Shown: in pieces, positions 33,501 through 40,611 of the stretch
How the letters are laid out: each line of letters starts with the position of its first letter
Numbering within the stretch: position 1 is the first letter of the stretch
Origin: G025836975 sp048751585
GTDB lineage: Bacteria > Pseudomonadota > Gammaproteobacteria > Burkholderiales > Burkholderiaceae_B
Assembly: GCF_048751585.1 (NCBI RefSeq)
Contig: NZ_JAZHOB010000006.1
Location: 283,130 to 347,129 of the forward strand
Direction: 5' to 3'
Length of the DNA stretch: 64,000 bases
Translations under genes and position numbers: made by a program
Notes under the pieces: model-generated
The model's database searches: none
Told to the model about the DNA's origin: nothing
What the model saw: the letters and a program-made list of their open reading frames with translations, nothing else

Positions 33501-34074
33501 CCGCCTTGGCCGACCCGGTAAGCTCAGGTTCGCCAACGCTGTTTGCGCTATGCATAAGCATGGCATCGCGGACAACTTCTATCGATTTCGCTCCTGGATA
33601 GACGTCATAGCCAATACAGAGCATGCCCAGCGTTGATAATAGGGCCTGGCAGTCTTGTAATGCGGATTGAGCAGCAGGGGTGGTCAGTTTGTTATACAGG
33701 CTGGGCACAAGTATGTAGTCGAATTTCCCTACTGTGGCAGGGTCAAGCTGACTTAAACTTGCTTCTACGACATAGACATTTCCTAGGCCTAGTTCGGCGA
33801 TTAATCGAGTGCCGGCTGCTTGCTCTGCCGGGTTATTGCAAAGGCCGAGGAATTCCGCGTTGGGGTAAAGCTCCGCATAGGCGATCAGTTGACCCACGGC
33901 CCCACTGCCAACCACTAGGGTACGGGCCTGTTCGAGTGCCACGGTTTCTATGCCGTATAAGTGGGCGATCGCCCGCAGCCTTGTTAGCGAGAATGGTGAA
34001 AACTCTTGGCTGTTTGTTATGGGTTCGATTGATTTTTTTTCTGAATCGGTAACCGTAGGAAGACTATTTGGCAT
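30517..34074 (-). CDS. methyltransferase-like / TPR / O-GlcNAc-transferase-like (GT41) fusion
   Basis: The product is 1185 residues. Residues about 30-155 resemble a class I methyltransferase (LVVGSGAVGQLIAYAELYP), but the usual acidic SAM-ribose residue after strand 2 is replaced (LGLCNNP). Residues about 150-300 look like the methyltransferase regulatory domain PF10119 (GYDVYPGAKSIEVVRDAMLMH; YFIEFVEQAAKANL). TPRs follow at about 605-770. Residues 822-1165 form a SPY/OGT-type glycosyltransferase: INIAYVSPDFNNHAVSKF, DVAGHTAGSRLAVFARKPAP, DCFPHNSGTTLFDTLCMG. GT41 enzymes glycosylate Ser/Thr of cytoplasmic proteins. The adjacent fliC makes flagellin the obvious candidate target (inference). 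Confidence 0.85.
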   Translation of the reverse strand: MPNSLPTVTDSEKKSIEPITNSQEFSPFSLTRLRAIAHLYGIETVALEQARTLVVGSGAVGQLIAYAELYPNAEFLGLCNNPAEQAAGTRLIAELGLGNVYVVEASLSQLDPATVGKFDYILVPSLYNKLTTPAAQSALQDCQALLSTLGMLCIGYDVYPGAKSIEVVRDAMLMHSANSVGEPELTGSAKAALTLFTEGLAATGPMAASLRAAAVTLAGRIDAEGIHSVLATEGSPKYFIEFVEQAAKANLAYIGDAIPQYDMLSVQDTSVATANSVLALGQSPLLRLQYLDFSTGRASRHSILVRSDRLTDAIGAINVKNLLDLSWASRLAPIEVPGLEIDTVAFHDSQGHLVFVKDEIVAAMLNALACVWPGSLPVDSLIKAVRKAVSKSNRNDQDDNVRERVLRTLKMWFEGGDPAIQYCLGCGPYDNLQGDGVRLLPSLLFGTKDSSGQISSFDAVNLWDQVLGLQFSDAELEILQHWKQGLKADQIASGILADEPTATEAGQGESSHAREFENLSPKETIAVQNGLLIKLHRAGLLLSKGEAWRDFLYSVIAMSDGESPYWAEYMAALARYRYTTNEIGKEAQATPLPPHLLNQIKKIDSLFQLANYRSAEQLSRQLVEKHPHLPEGWYQLARIQVESKQYIKSLPSFLKALSLAGDDTRIYEYLATALIRIGYWSVAHRAINHALALNPDLPQKNFLFGNLYLSLAENSKAEIYFHREIEAYPENAAAHLNLASSLILQGNSTKAESVLESALNKCAPNAIIKFELINAYLFALNYSAKKTSEDIFSKYKNFDKEIYAVHRKNWRSHKNRKLAGRKINIAYVSPDFNNHAVSKFLEPLISNHDREKFKVYAYANQVKHDAVTERYKSYVDQWLNVLDMDDDALAAQIRVDQIDILVDVAGHTAGSRLAVFARKPAPISVTWLGYGYTTGLSAIDYFLGDDNLCPPGSEPVFSEKPWRLAPSNYVYRTNWESMGEVGALPALTGDGITFGTLTRAIRLNEQVIETWSTILKKLPASRLIVNSANYSDPVACNRLAAQFAEHGIARDRLTLMYESPPWDSLRKMDIGLDCFPHNSGTTLFDTLCMGIPYVTLMGRPGVGGIGASILNGVGHPEWIAHSREEYIEKVLELASDVPRLAHTRLRLRDELKSSPLMDEQGFARKVEDAYRKMFQNWVESKNDSQ

Positions 34075-34153
34075 GATATTTGGGGCGTTTTCATTAAAAA
34101 TAGCGGGCGCTGTTCAGTATACGTACCCCCATTGAGTTCCAAACGGACAATAA

Positions 34154-34183
34154 AAAAGGCAAGCTGGCTTCAGCTTGCCTTTT
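34154..34183. terminator. fliC terminator
   Basis: AAAAGGCAAGCTG (34154-34166), loop GCTT, CAGCTTGCCTTTT (34171-34183). Fully paired stem with A and T flanks on both sides, so it can act in both directions. It lies 55 bases beyond the fliC stop and insulates the GT41 gene from fliC transcription. Confidence 0.85.
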
Positions 34184-34191
34184 AGGTTTTT

Positions 34192-34227
34192 CATCGAGTC
34201 ACGGGGTATTTACCCAGGGACTCGATG
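34192..34227 (-). other. second stem-loop in the fliC 3' untranslated region
   Basis: Outer arms CATCGAGTC and GACTCGATG enclose inner arms GGGTA and TACCC around a TT loop, with small internal loops. It starts 11 bases after the fliC stop and precedes the terminator. A role in 3' end stability of an abundant mRNA is possible. Confidence 0.5.
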
Positions 34228-34238
34228 TGCGCACAACA

Positions 34239-35384
34239 TTAACGCAGCAGGGACAGCACCGTCTGAGGCACTTGGTTGGCTTGCGCCAAGACCGAGGTGC
34301 CTGCTTGTTGCAGAATCTGCGCACGTGTCATGTTGGACACTTCAACCGCGTAGTCAGCGTCCTCGATCCGGGAACGAGCCGACGAGAGGTTGGTTACTGT
34401 GTTGTTAAGGTTGGCAATGGTGGATTGGAAGCGATTTTGAACCGCACCCAGTTCGCCGCGCAGGCTGTCGACTTGAGCGAGAGCGCTGTCGACGCTGGCC
34501 AGCGCGCCCGAGCTTTTTGCAAAGGTAGCCTTGGAGAAGTCAAGCTTATCAAGCGAGATGGTGGCAGCGGAAGACGAAGTAGTTGTGTCGACGTCTTTGG
34601 CTTGGATCGCGACATACAATTTGTCGCTGGCTTGTACTCCTTCGCGAGTTGTGCCGGCGCCAGCGGTAACTTCCGCGTAGTAATTTCCCTTGGAGTCCAT
34701 TACAACGCTGACGGTGGGCGCGGTGGTGCCAAGGTCGGCCAAACCAGCGGCTGTGCCAGCCGCAGTGGTGATGGTTGTGGCGGAGTTTGTACCCATTGCC
34801 GTTGCGCCCACAAAGGCCTTCAGCGTGGTGTTGCTGCTAGTCCCGGTGCCATCCGGGCCGGCAACGCTAAACGTACGCAAATTCAGCTTGCCGCTGTCAA
34901 TTTGCTTGAGGTTGACGTCAATCGTTTGGTTGTCGTTGGCGCCGACCTGGATCTTCAAGGTTGCGTCGCTGGCAAGAACTTTAACCCCGTTGAACTGGGT
35001 TTGCGCCGAAACGCGGTTGATTTCGTTCAGGCGTTGGGTAATTTCTTCTTGGATTGACTGCAGATCGGAAGCCGAGTTTGTGCCGTTGGCGGCTTGAACC
35101 GACAGTTCGCGAACACGCTGCAGGTTGTTGTTGATTTCGTTCAACGCGCCTTCGGTCGTTTGAGCGATCGAGATACCGTCGTTGGCGTTGCGGGTGGCTT
35201 GCGTCAAGCCCTTGATGTTTGCCGTGAAGCGGTTGGCAATGGCTTGGCCGGCGGCGTCGTCTTTGGCGCTGTTGATGCGCATGCCGGAGGACAGGCGCTC
35301 GATGGCGCTGCCCAGAGCCGACTGCGATTTCTGAAGGTTGCCTTGGGCAATCAGGGAAAGCGAGTTGGTGTTGATGACTGACAT
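34239..35384 (-). CDS. fliC: flagellin
   Basis: The product is 381 residues from the ATG at 35384 (MSVINTNSLSLIAQGNLQ), with AGGAG upstream. The conserved D0/D1 ends are intact (N: SALGSAIERLSSGMRINSAKDDAAGQAIANRF; C: DADYAVEVSNMTRAQILQQAGTSVLAQANQ), while the central part is short and Ser/Thr/Ala-rich, giving many possible O-glycosylation sites. It forms the filament, is exported with FliS and capped by FliD. It lies apart from the main flagellar block, next to the glycan genes, under a sigma-28 promoter. Confidence 0.97.
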   Translation of the reverse strand: MSVINTNSLSLIAQGNLQKSQSALGSAIERLSSGMRINSAKDDAAGQAIANRFTANIKGLTQATRNANDGISIAQTTEGALNEINNNLQRVRELSVQAANGTNSASDLQSIQEEITQRLNEINRVSAQTQFNGVKVLASDATLKIQVGANDNQTIDVNLKQIDSGKLNLRTFSVAGPDGTGTSSNTTLKAFVGATAMGTNSATTITTAAGTAAGLADLGTTAPTVSVVMDSKGNYYAEVTAGAGTTREGVQASDKLYVAIQAKDVDTTTSSSAATISLDKLDFSKATFAKSSGALASVDSALAQVDSLRGELGAVQNRFQSTIANLNNTVTNLSSARSRIEDADYAVEVSNMTRAQILQQAGTSVLAQANQVPQTVLSLLR

Positions 35385-35516
35385 GGATAACTCCTGAGAG
35401 GAATAAATACGGCGAATCTGGCTCCGCCTGGTTGCCAAGAAGAAAAAAGCCTGTTTTGAGCGGTGTGCTGCTTGTTCCGCGGTAAAGCAAAGCCGGTTTC
35501 TTCCTGTTCACTGGCA

Positions 35517-35543
35517 TTAACGGCTATGGCTTGCGGAACTTTA
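35517..35543 (-). promoter_or_regulatory. sigma-28 promoter of fliC
   Basis: On the minus strand TAAAGTTC, exactly 11 bases, and GCCGTTAA. The -10 is identical to that of the flaG promoter and the -35 differs at one base. It lies about 130 bases upstream of the ATG, leaving a long leader. Confidence 0.92.
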
Positions 35544-35705
35544 GGGAGAGTTATGCGTTTGTTGCAACAAGAACGCTTCCTACCTTGTTTTACGGCATAC
35601 AGCCCTCTTTATTTACCTTCTGGCCTTCATACTTACTACCGGACAACTGGCAAGCCTTTAGCCTGCGGGCTTCCATTCTCAATTCGTGTCATTAAGTAAA
35701 AAATG

Positions 35706-35735
35706 TTCAGCTTGTAGTAAGATTAAATTCAGCTT
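35706..35735 (+). promoter_or_regulatory. direct repeats upstream of the exported methyltransferase gene
   Basis: TTCAGCTT occurs at 35706-35713 and again at 35728-35735, 22 bases apart, that is about two helical turns, within an AT-rich stretch 40-70 bases before the start codon. This spacing fits a pair of activator or repressor half sites. The rest of 35544-35774 shows nothing clear. Confidence 0.3.
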
Positions 35736-35774
35736 AATGTAAATTACTAGCATCCCAACAAAAGAGGGGCGATC

Positions 35775-36608
35775 ATGGGCAACTTTTTCGGGGGGCTGCT
35801 GGGTCGCGGCTCGATAGCGGGGGTTCGGTCAATAATGCTGATGCTGGCCTTGTCCTTTACAGGCGCGGCGGCCGCGCAGGCGCCGCTTGATCTGGATGTG
35901 CCTTTTGTGCCCACGCGCACGGAAGTGGTGTCCCGTATGCTGACTATGGCACAGGTGGGGCCTTCGGATTTTTTGATTGACCTGGGTTCGGGCGATGGGC
36001 GGATTCCCGTGACAGCCGTACGCGATTTCGGCGCCAAAGGCGCTTTCGGGGTGGATATCGATCCTGATCGCGTGGACGAGGCGCGCGCCAGCGCTCAGCA
36101 AGAGGGCGTATCCGACAAGGTGCGATTTGAAGTCCAGGATCTGTTCCAGACGGATTTGTCCCGTGCATCGGTGATCAGCATGTATTTGCTGCCGGATGTC
36201 AACCTGAAGCTGCGCCCGGCGATCCTGGATCTAGCGCCCGGAACCCGGATCGTATCCCATGATTTCGATATGGATGACTGGGAAAGCGATGCCCATGCCG
36301 ATGTGGGCCGAAGCCGGGTTTATTTTTGGGTGGTGCCTGCCAAGGTGGATGGAAAATGGCTGCTTAGCGGGCCTGACGGCGATGTGATGCTGAACCTTGC
36401 CCAGTCTTTTCAAAAATTCAATGGCCGCGCAATACGGCAAGGCGCGGCCGCGGAACTGATAATCGGCCGTTTGCGCGGCTCCGAACTGCGTTTCGATATT
36501 GGCGAGGGTGCGCAGGCCCGGCGTTATGTGGGGCGTGTTCAGGGCGACTCCATCGTGGCGGTGGCGGCCCCGGGGGCCGTGCAGGGCTGGCAAGCCGAGC
36601 GGCGTTAG
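35775..36608 (+). CDS. SAM-dependent methyltransferase-like protein with signal peptide
   Basis: The product is 277 residues. A hydrophobic segment with an AxA-type site (IMLMLALSFTGAAAAQA, about 20-36) is followed by a class I methyltransferase fold: FLIDLGSGDGRIPVTAV, GAFGVDIDPDRVDEARA, MYLLPDVNLKLRPAIL. Export of a SAM-dependent enzyme would be odd because SAM is cytoplasmic; it may be membrane-anchored, or the start may be later. A role is not known to me. It is 6 bases upstream of the APC permease, so they form an operon. Confidence 0.75.
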   Translation: MGNFFGGLLGRGSIAGVRSIMLMLALSFTGAAAAQAPLDLDVPFVPTRTEVVSRMLTMAQVGPSDFLIDLGSGDGRIPVTAVRDFGAKGAFGVDIDPDRVDEARASAQQEGVSDKVRFEVQDLFQTDLSRASVISMYLLPDVNLKLRPAILDLAPGTRIVSHDFDMDDWESDAHADVGRSRVYFWVVPAKVDGKWLLSGPDGDVMLNLAQSFQKFNGRAIRQGAAAELIIGRLRGSELRFDIGEGAQARRYVGRVQGDSIVAVAAPGAVQGWQAERR

Positions 36609-36614
36609 CGCGCT

Positions 36615-37952
36615 ATGAAGCCCGCCCCGTCCTTCGCCCCTGTCGGCGGGCTGTCGGTTCTGGACGCTGTGGCCATGCTGGTGGGCGTGGTGGTGGGCAT
36701 CGGCATTTTCGGGTTTCCGCCACTGGTGGCGCAGCAAGCGCCGACCCCTGCAATCTACATGGCGCTTTGGCTGGCTGGCGGGCTGATCATGCTGGTGGGC
36801 GCCCTATGCTATGCCGAACTGGGCAGCGCCTATCCGGATTCGGGCGGGGAATACAGCTATCTCGTGCGCGCATGGGGGCTGCCGACAGGGATGCTGTTTG
36901 CCTGGGCGCGCGGCACGGTCATACAAACGGGCTCGATCGCGGCGGTCGCTTTCATCTATGGGGATTATGCCCAGATACTGATGCCTTTGGGGACCTACGG
37001 CCCGGCTCTGCATGGGGCGATGGCCGTCATCGCATTGACGGGCCTGAATGTGCTTGGCACCCTGCAATCGAAGCGCGTGCAGCTGTTGCTGGCGGGGGCG
37101 ACGATTGCCGCATTGCTGATCACCAGCTTTTCAGGGCTGATTTTGGCGGGTCCGGCAGCCGGGGTGGCGGCGGCATCTGCGCCGGTTACGGGCAGCCTTG
37201 CGGGTGCCCTGGGGCTGGGCATGGTGTTTGTGCTGCTGACCTACGGTGGCTGGAACGAAACCGCTTATCTGTCCGGAGAACTACGCGATCCAGGCCGTAA
37301 TATGAGCCGTGTCTTGTTGATCGGGTCGCTCGTGGTGACTGCGGTGTACCTGATCGTGAACGCGGCTTATCTACAGATTTTCGGCCTGGAGCCGCTGCGG
37401 GGCACGCAGGCGGTGGGGGCGGACCTGATGAGGCTGGTAGCGGGGCCATGGGCAGCTGTATTGCTCAGTCTGCTGGTGTGCTGCACCGCGCTTGGCACGA
37501 TCAACGGCAGCATTTTCACGGGCGCCCGGGTGTATTACGCATTGGGGCGGGATGTCCGGGTGCTGCGCGGGCTGGGCGCATGGAATGACCGCGGGGAGAC
37601 GCCCGCCAGGGCGCTATTGCTGCAGGCGGCCATTACGCTGGCGCTGATTCTGTTCGGCGTGCTTAGCCAGGGTGGCATCCAAGCCATGGTGGCCTATACG
37701 GCGCCGGTTTTCTGGCTGTTCATGTTTCTGACCGCATGCGCGGTGATGGTGCTGCGTCGGCGCGATCCGCAGCGCCGGCGGCCCTTTCGTGTGCCTTTGT
37801 ATCCGCTGACGCCTGTGGTGTTTGCCTTTACCTGCCTGGCGCTGTGCTGGTCCAGCATCCAGTATGCCGCTGCGGGAGCGCTGCTGGGACTGGCGGTACT
37901 GGCTGCCGGCCTGCCTTTGGTATGGCTGCAAGGGCGGTTGAAAAAGGCATAG
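36615..37952 (+). CDS. APC-superfamily amino acid permease
   Basis: The product is 445 residues with about 12 hydrophobic segments. The first helix motif VGVVVGIGIFGFPPLV and the segment CYAELGSAYPDSGGEYSYLVRAWG are typical of LAT/APC transporters. The substrate is not deducible. It is co-transcribed with the preceding methyltransferase-like gene (gap of 6 bases). Confidence 0.88.
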   Translation: MKPAPSFAPVGGLSVLDAVAMLVGVVVGIGIFGFPPLVAQQAPTPAIYMALWLAGGLIMLVGALCYAELGSAYPDSGGEYSYLVRAWGLPTGMLFAWARGTVIQTGSIAAVAFIYGDYAQILMPLGTYGPALHGAMAVIALTGLNVLGTLQSKRVQLLLAGATIAALLITSFSGLILAGPAAGVAAASAPVTGSLAGALGLGMVFVLLTYGGWNETAYLSGELRDPGRNMSRVLLIGSLVVTAVYLIVNAAYLQIFGLEPLRGTQAVGADLMRLVAGPWAAVLLSLLVCCTALGTINGSIFTGARVYYALGRDVRVLRGLGAWNDRGETPARALLLQAAITLALILFGVLSQGGIQAMVAYTAPVFWLFMFLTACAVMVLRRRDPQRRRPFRVPLYPLTPVVFAFTCLALCWSSIQYAAAGALLGLAVLAAGLPLVWLQGRLKKA

Positions 37953-38189
37953 ATCCGCTGCGCAGGCTCAAATAATTATTCATGCCGCTGCGGGCCGCTT
38001 GATAAATGGGCTGCCTGTTGGATAGACATTTCTTGAAGCTTCATGGTGCAATCCTCTTACATCTGCACGTTACTATCACGTAGAAGCGACATTCGATTGC
38101 TCTGCCGGCGCTATTTGCGTGGGAACCGTCGAACAAGCATGATGCAGGATATGGGACATTCAGGATATTCGAACCAAGAGGAAGACAGC

Positions 38190-40088
38190 ATGGACAAGCT
38201 ATATAGCGAGGGCAGCCGATCTGCGGCCGCCGATGGATCGACGCAGCAGCATGCCGACGGGGCACAGGCCGATGCGCCGCCTGCCTATGTCAGGCACCAA
38301 GGGTTGATCAAATGGGTGAACCAGATCGCTCGCCACACCCAGCCGGACCGCATTGTCTGGTGTGACGGCTCGCAGGAAGAGTACGACCGGATGTGCGCCC
38401 AACTGGTCGCCAACGGCACCATGCGTCGGCTCGATCCTGAAAAGCGTCCCAATTCCTATCTGGCCTGGTCGGATCCGTCGGACGTTGCCCGGGTGGAAGA
38501 CCGCACGTTTATTTGCTCCGAGCGCGAAGAGGACGCCGGTCCGACCAACAATTGGATGGCGCCGGAAAAAATGCGCCAGACGCTGGACGGGCTGTTCGCC
38601 GGAGCCATGCGCGGGCGCACGCTGTATGTGGTTCCCTTTTCCATGGGGCCATTGGGCTCGCCCATATCGCATCTTGGTATCGAGTTGACCGATAGTCCCT
38701 ATGTGGTGGCGAACATGCGCATCATGACGCGCATGGGCAAGAAGGTATACGACCTGCTGGGCGAAAACGGCGAGTTTGTGCCTTGCGTGCATTCGGTCGG
38801 CAAGCCGCTGGCGCCGGGCGAGTCCGATGTGCCCTGGCCTTGCAACGATACCAAGTACATCGTTCATTTTCCCGAAAGCCGGGAAATCTGGAGCTTCGGT
38901 TCCGGCTACGGAGGCAATGCCCTGTTGGGCAAGAAGTGCTTCGCCTTGCGGATTGCCTCGACCATGGGGCGGGACGAGGGTTGGCTGGCCGAACACATGC
39001 TTATCCTGGGTGTGCAATCGCCCGAAGGCCGCAAGTACCATATTGGCGCGGCATTCCCATCGGCTTGCGGCAAGACCAACTTCGCCATGGTCATTCCTCC
39101 AGCCCAGCTCAACGGATGGAAAGTAAGCACGGTGGGCGACGACATCGCCTGGATCAAGCCCGGCCCCGATGGCCGCCTTCGGGCCATCAACCCTGAGGCG
39201 GGCTACTTCGGCGTGGCCCCGGGCACCAGCGAGAAGACCAACTACAACGCCATGGCCACGCTACGGGAAAACGTCATTTTCACCAACGTAGCCCTGACCG
39301 ACGACGGCGATGTGTGGTGGGAGGGCATGACTTCCACCGCGCCGGCCCACCTTATCGATTGGCAGGGCCGGGACTGGACTCCCGATATCGCCCGCGAAAC
39401 CGGGCGCAAGGCGGCTCATCCGAATGCGCGGTTTACGGCCCCCGCTTCCCAGTGCCCGTCCATCGATCCGGAGTGGGAGAATCCTGAAGGAGTTGTAATG
39501 GACGCCTTCCTTTTCGGGGGCCGGCGATCGGATACCGTGCCGCTGGTGACCGAAGCGCGCAATTGGGCGGAGGGCGTCTACATGGCGGCCACCATGGGCT
39601 CGGAGACCACTGCCGCGGCCGCCGGCAAGCAAGGGGTGGTGCGGCGCGACCCCTTCGCCATGCTGCCTTTTTGCGGCTACAACATGGCCGACTATTTCGC
39701 GCATTGGCTAAGCCTGGGGACGGGTCTCGAGCGCTTGGGCGCGGCATTGCCGCGCATCTATTGCGTGAACTGGTTTCGCAAAGGGGCTGACGGCAAGTTC
39801 ATCTGGCCCGGCTTTGCCGACAATGTGCGGGTGCTGAAATGGATTATTGGGCGGCTGGAAGGCAGCGCCCAAGGCGAGGACGGCTTCTTCGGTATTTCGC
39901 CGCGGTTTCAGGATATGGATTGGACCGGCCTGTCGCTGGACGATACGCAATTCGAGCAGTTGATGGTTTGCGACCCCGAGAAATGGCGCGAAGAGCTTGA
40001 ATTGCACGACGAGTTGTTCGCCCGCATGGAAGGCAAGTTGCCCGAAGCGCTGCGCCGGGTGCGGAAGGACTGGGCGCAGGCGCTGTAA
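38190..40088 (+). CDS. pckG: phosphoenolpyruvate carboxykinase (GTP)
   Basis: The product is 632 residues from the ATG at 38190 (MDKLYSEGSRS), preceded by AGAGGAAG; the frame extends upstream to 38043 but with poor support. The GTP-type P-loop FPSACGKTNFAM is at about 289-297 and the metal-binding DDIAWI follows. It converts oxaloacetate to phosphoenolpyruvate for gluconeogenesis. It stands alone and converges on higA at 40106. Confidence 0.96.
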   Translation: MDKLYSEGSRSAAADGSTQQHADGAQADAPPAYVRHQGLIKWVNQIARHTQPDRIVWCDGSQEEYDRMCAQLVANGTMRRLDPEKRPNSYLAWSDPSDVARVEDRTFICSEREEDAGPTNNWMAPEKMRQTLDGLFAGAMRGRTLYVVPFSMGPLGSPISHLGIELTDSPYVVANMRIMTRMGKKVYDLLGENGEFVPCVHSVGKPLAPGESDVPWPCNDTKYIVHFPESREIWSFGSGYGGNALLGKKCFALRIASTMGRDEGWLAEHMLILGVQSPEGRKYHIGAAFPSACGKTNFAMVIPPAQLNGWKVSTVGDDIAWIKPGPDGRLRAINPEAGYFGVAPGTSEKTNYNAMATLRENVIFTNVALTDDGDVWWEGMTSTAPAHLIDWQGRDWTPDIARETGRKAAHPNARFTAPASQCPSIDPEWENPEGVVMDAFLFGGRRSDTVPLVTEARNWAEGVYMAATMGSETTAAAAGKQGVVRRDPFAMLPFCGYNMADYFAHWLSLGTGLERLGAALPRIYCVNWFRKGADGKFIWPGFADNVRVLKWIIGRLEGSAQGEDGFFGISPRFQDMDWTGLSLDDTQFEQLMVCDPEKWREELELHDELFARMEGKLPEALRRVRKDWAQAL

Positions 40089-40105
40089 AAAGCATAGATG
40101 GGTAG

Positions 40106-40465
40106 TTAGTTGGCTTTGCTCAACAGGCTTTCGTAAGGAATATTCAGCCCTTTGTGTAGCCTTCTGATCATGCCCAGGCTCAGCGGCCGCTTTCGGCTTA
40201 AGATTTCCGATACCCGGCCGCTGGAGCCGATGTAGGCTTGCATGTCTTTCGCTGTCAACCCTTGTTGGTCCATCCGGAATTTTATGGCCTCTACCGGATC
40301 GGCCGGGCCAATCGGGTAGTGCTTGTTCTCGTACGCTTCTATCAGTGTTACAAGGATTTCCATTTCATCGGCTTCGGGCGTTCCTTCTGTCGCTTGGAAC
40401 ACAGATTCGAGTTGTTTGAAAGCCGTCTGCAAGTCTGCGTCATTTCGTATGGGCTTAATATTCAT
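40106..40465 (-). CDS. HigA-like antitoxin (COG5499 type), partner truncated
   Basis: The product is 119 residues from the ATG at 40465 (MNIKPIRNDADLQTAF); an ATG at 40480 is the alternative. It has the helical N-terminus and the helix-turn-helix GLTAKDMQAYIGSSGRVSEILSRKRPLSLGMIRRLHKGLNIP of antitoxins paired with HigB-like toxins. It overlaps the end of a truncated toxin gene by 11 bases. It is thus an orphan antitoxin. Confidence 0.85.
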   Translation of the reverse strand: MNIKPIRNDADLQTAFKQLESVFQATEGTPEADEMEILVTLIEAYENKHYPIGPADPVEAIKFRMDQQGLTAKDMQAYIGSSGRVSEILSRKRPLSLGMIRRLHKGLNIPYESLLSKAN

Positions 40466-40598
40466 TAACGGTTTCCACATTAATTTGGTCGTACTGCGCG
40501 TGTGTGCCGATGAACTTTATCCAAACAATACTGGCACGATATTGGATTTCCGCTACTAAACGATATTTGTTTCCGCCAATATTGAGGACGACGCGGTT
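40455..40598 (-). pseudogene. 3' remnant of a higB-family toxin
   Basis: A frame without a start reads NRVVLNIGGNKYRLVAEI, then QYRASIVWIKFIGTHAQYDQ and NVETVNEY before a TAA at 40455. This is the C-terminal half of the HigB family whose members read NRVVFNICGNKYRLV and FVGTHAEYDKI. The first half is missing: the frame is closed by a TGA at 40629-40631 inside the end of the chemoreceptor gene. A deletion that brought the receptor end next to the toxin is the simplest explanation. Confidence 0.8.
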
Positions 40599-40611
40599 AA
40601 ATGGCAAGGTA

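Noticed and set aside
25109..34074. Complete O-antigen cluster
   Set aside because: No Wzx, Wzy, Wzm/Wzt or initiating transferase genes are present, so a protein glycan cassette is more likely.
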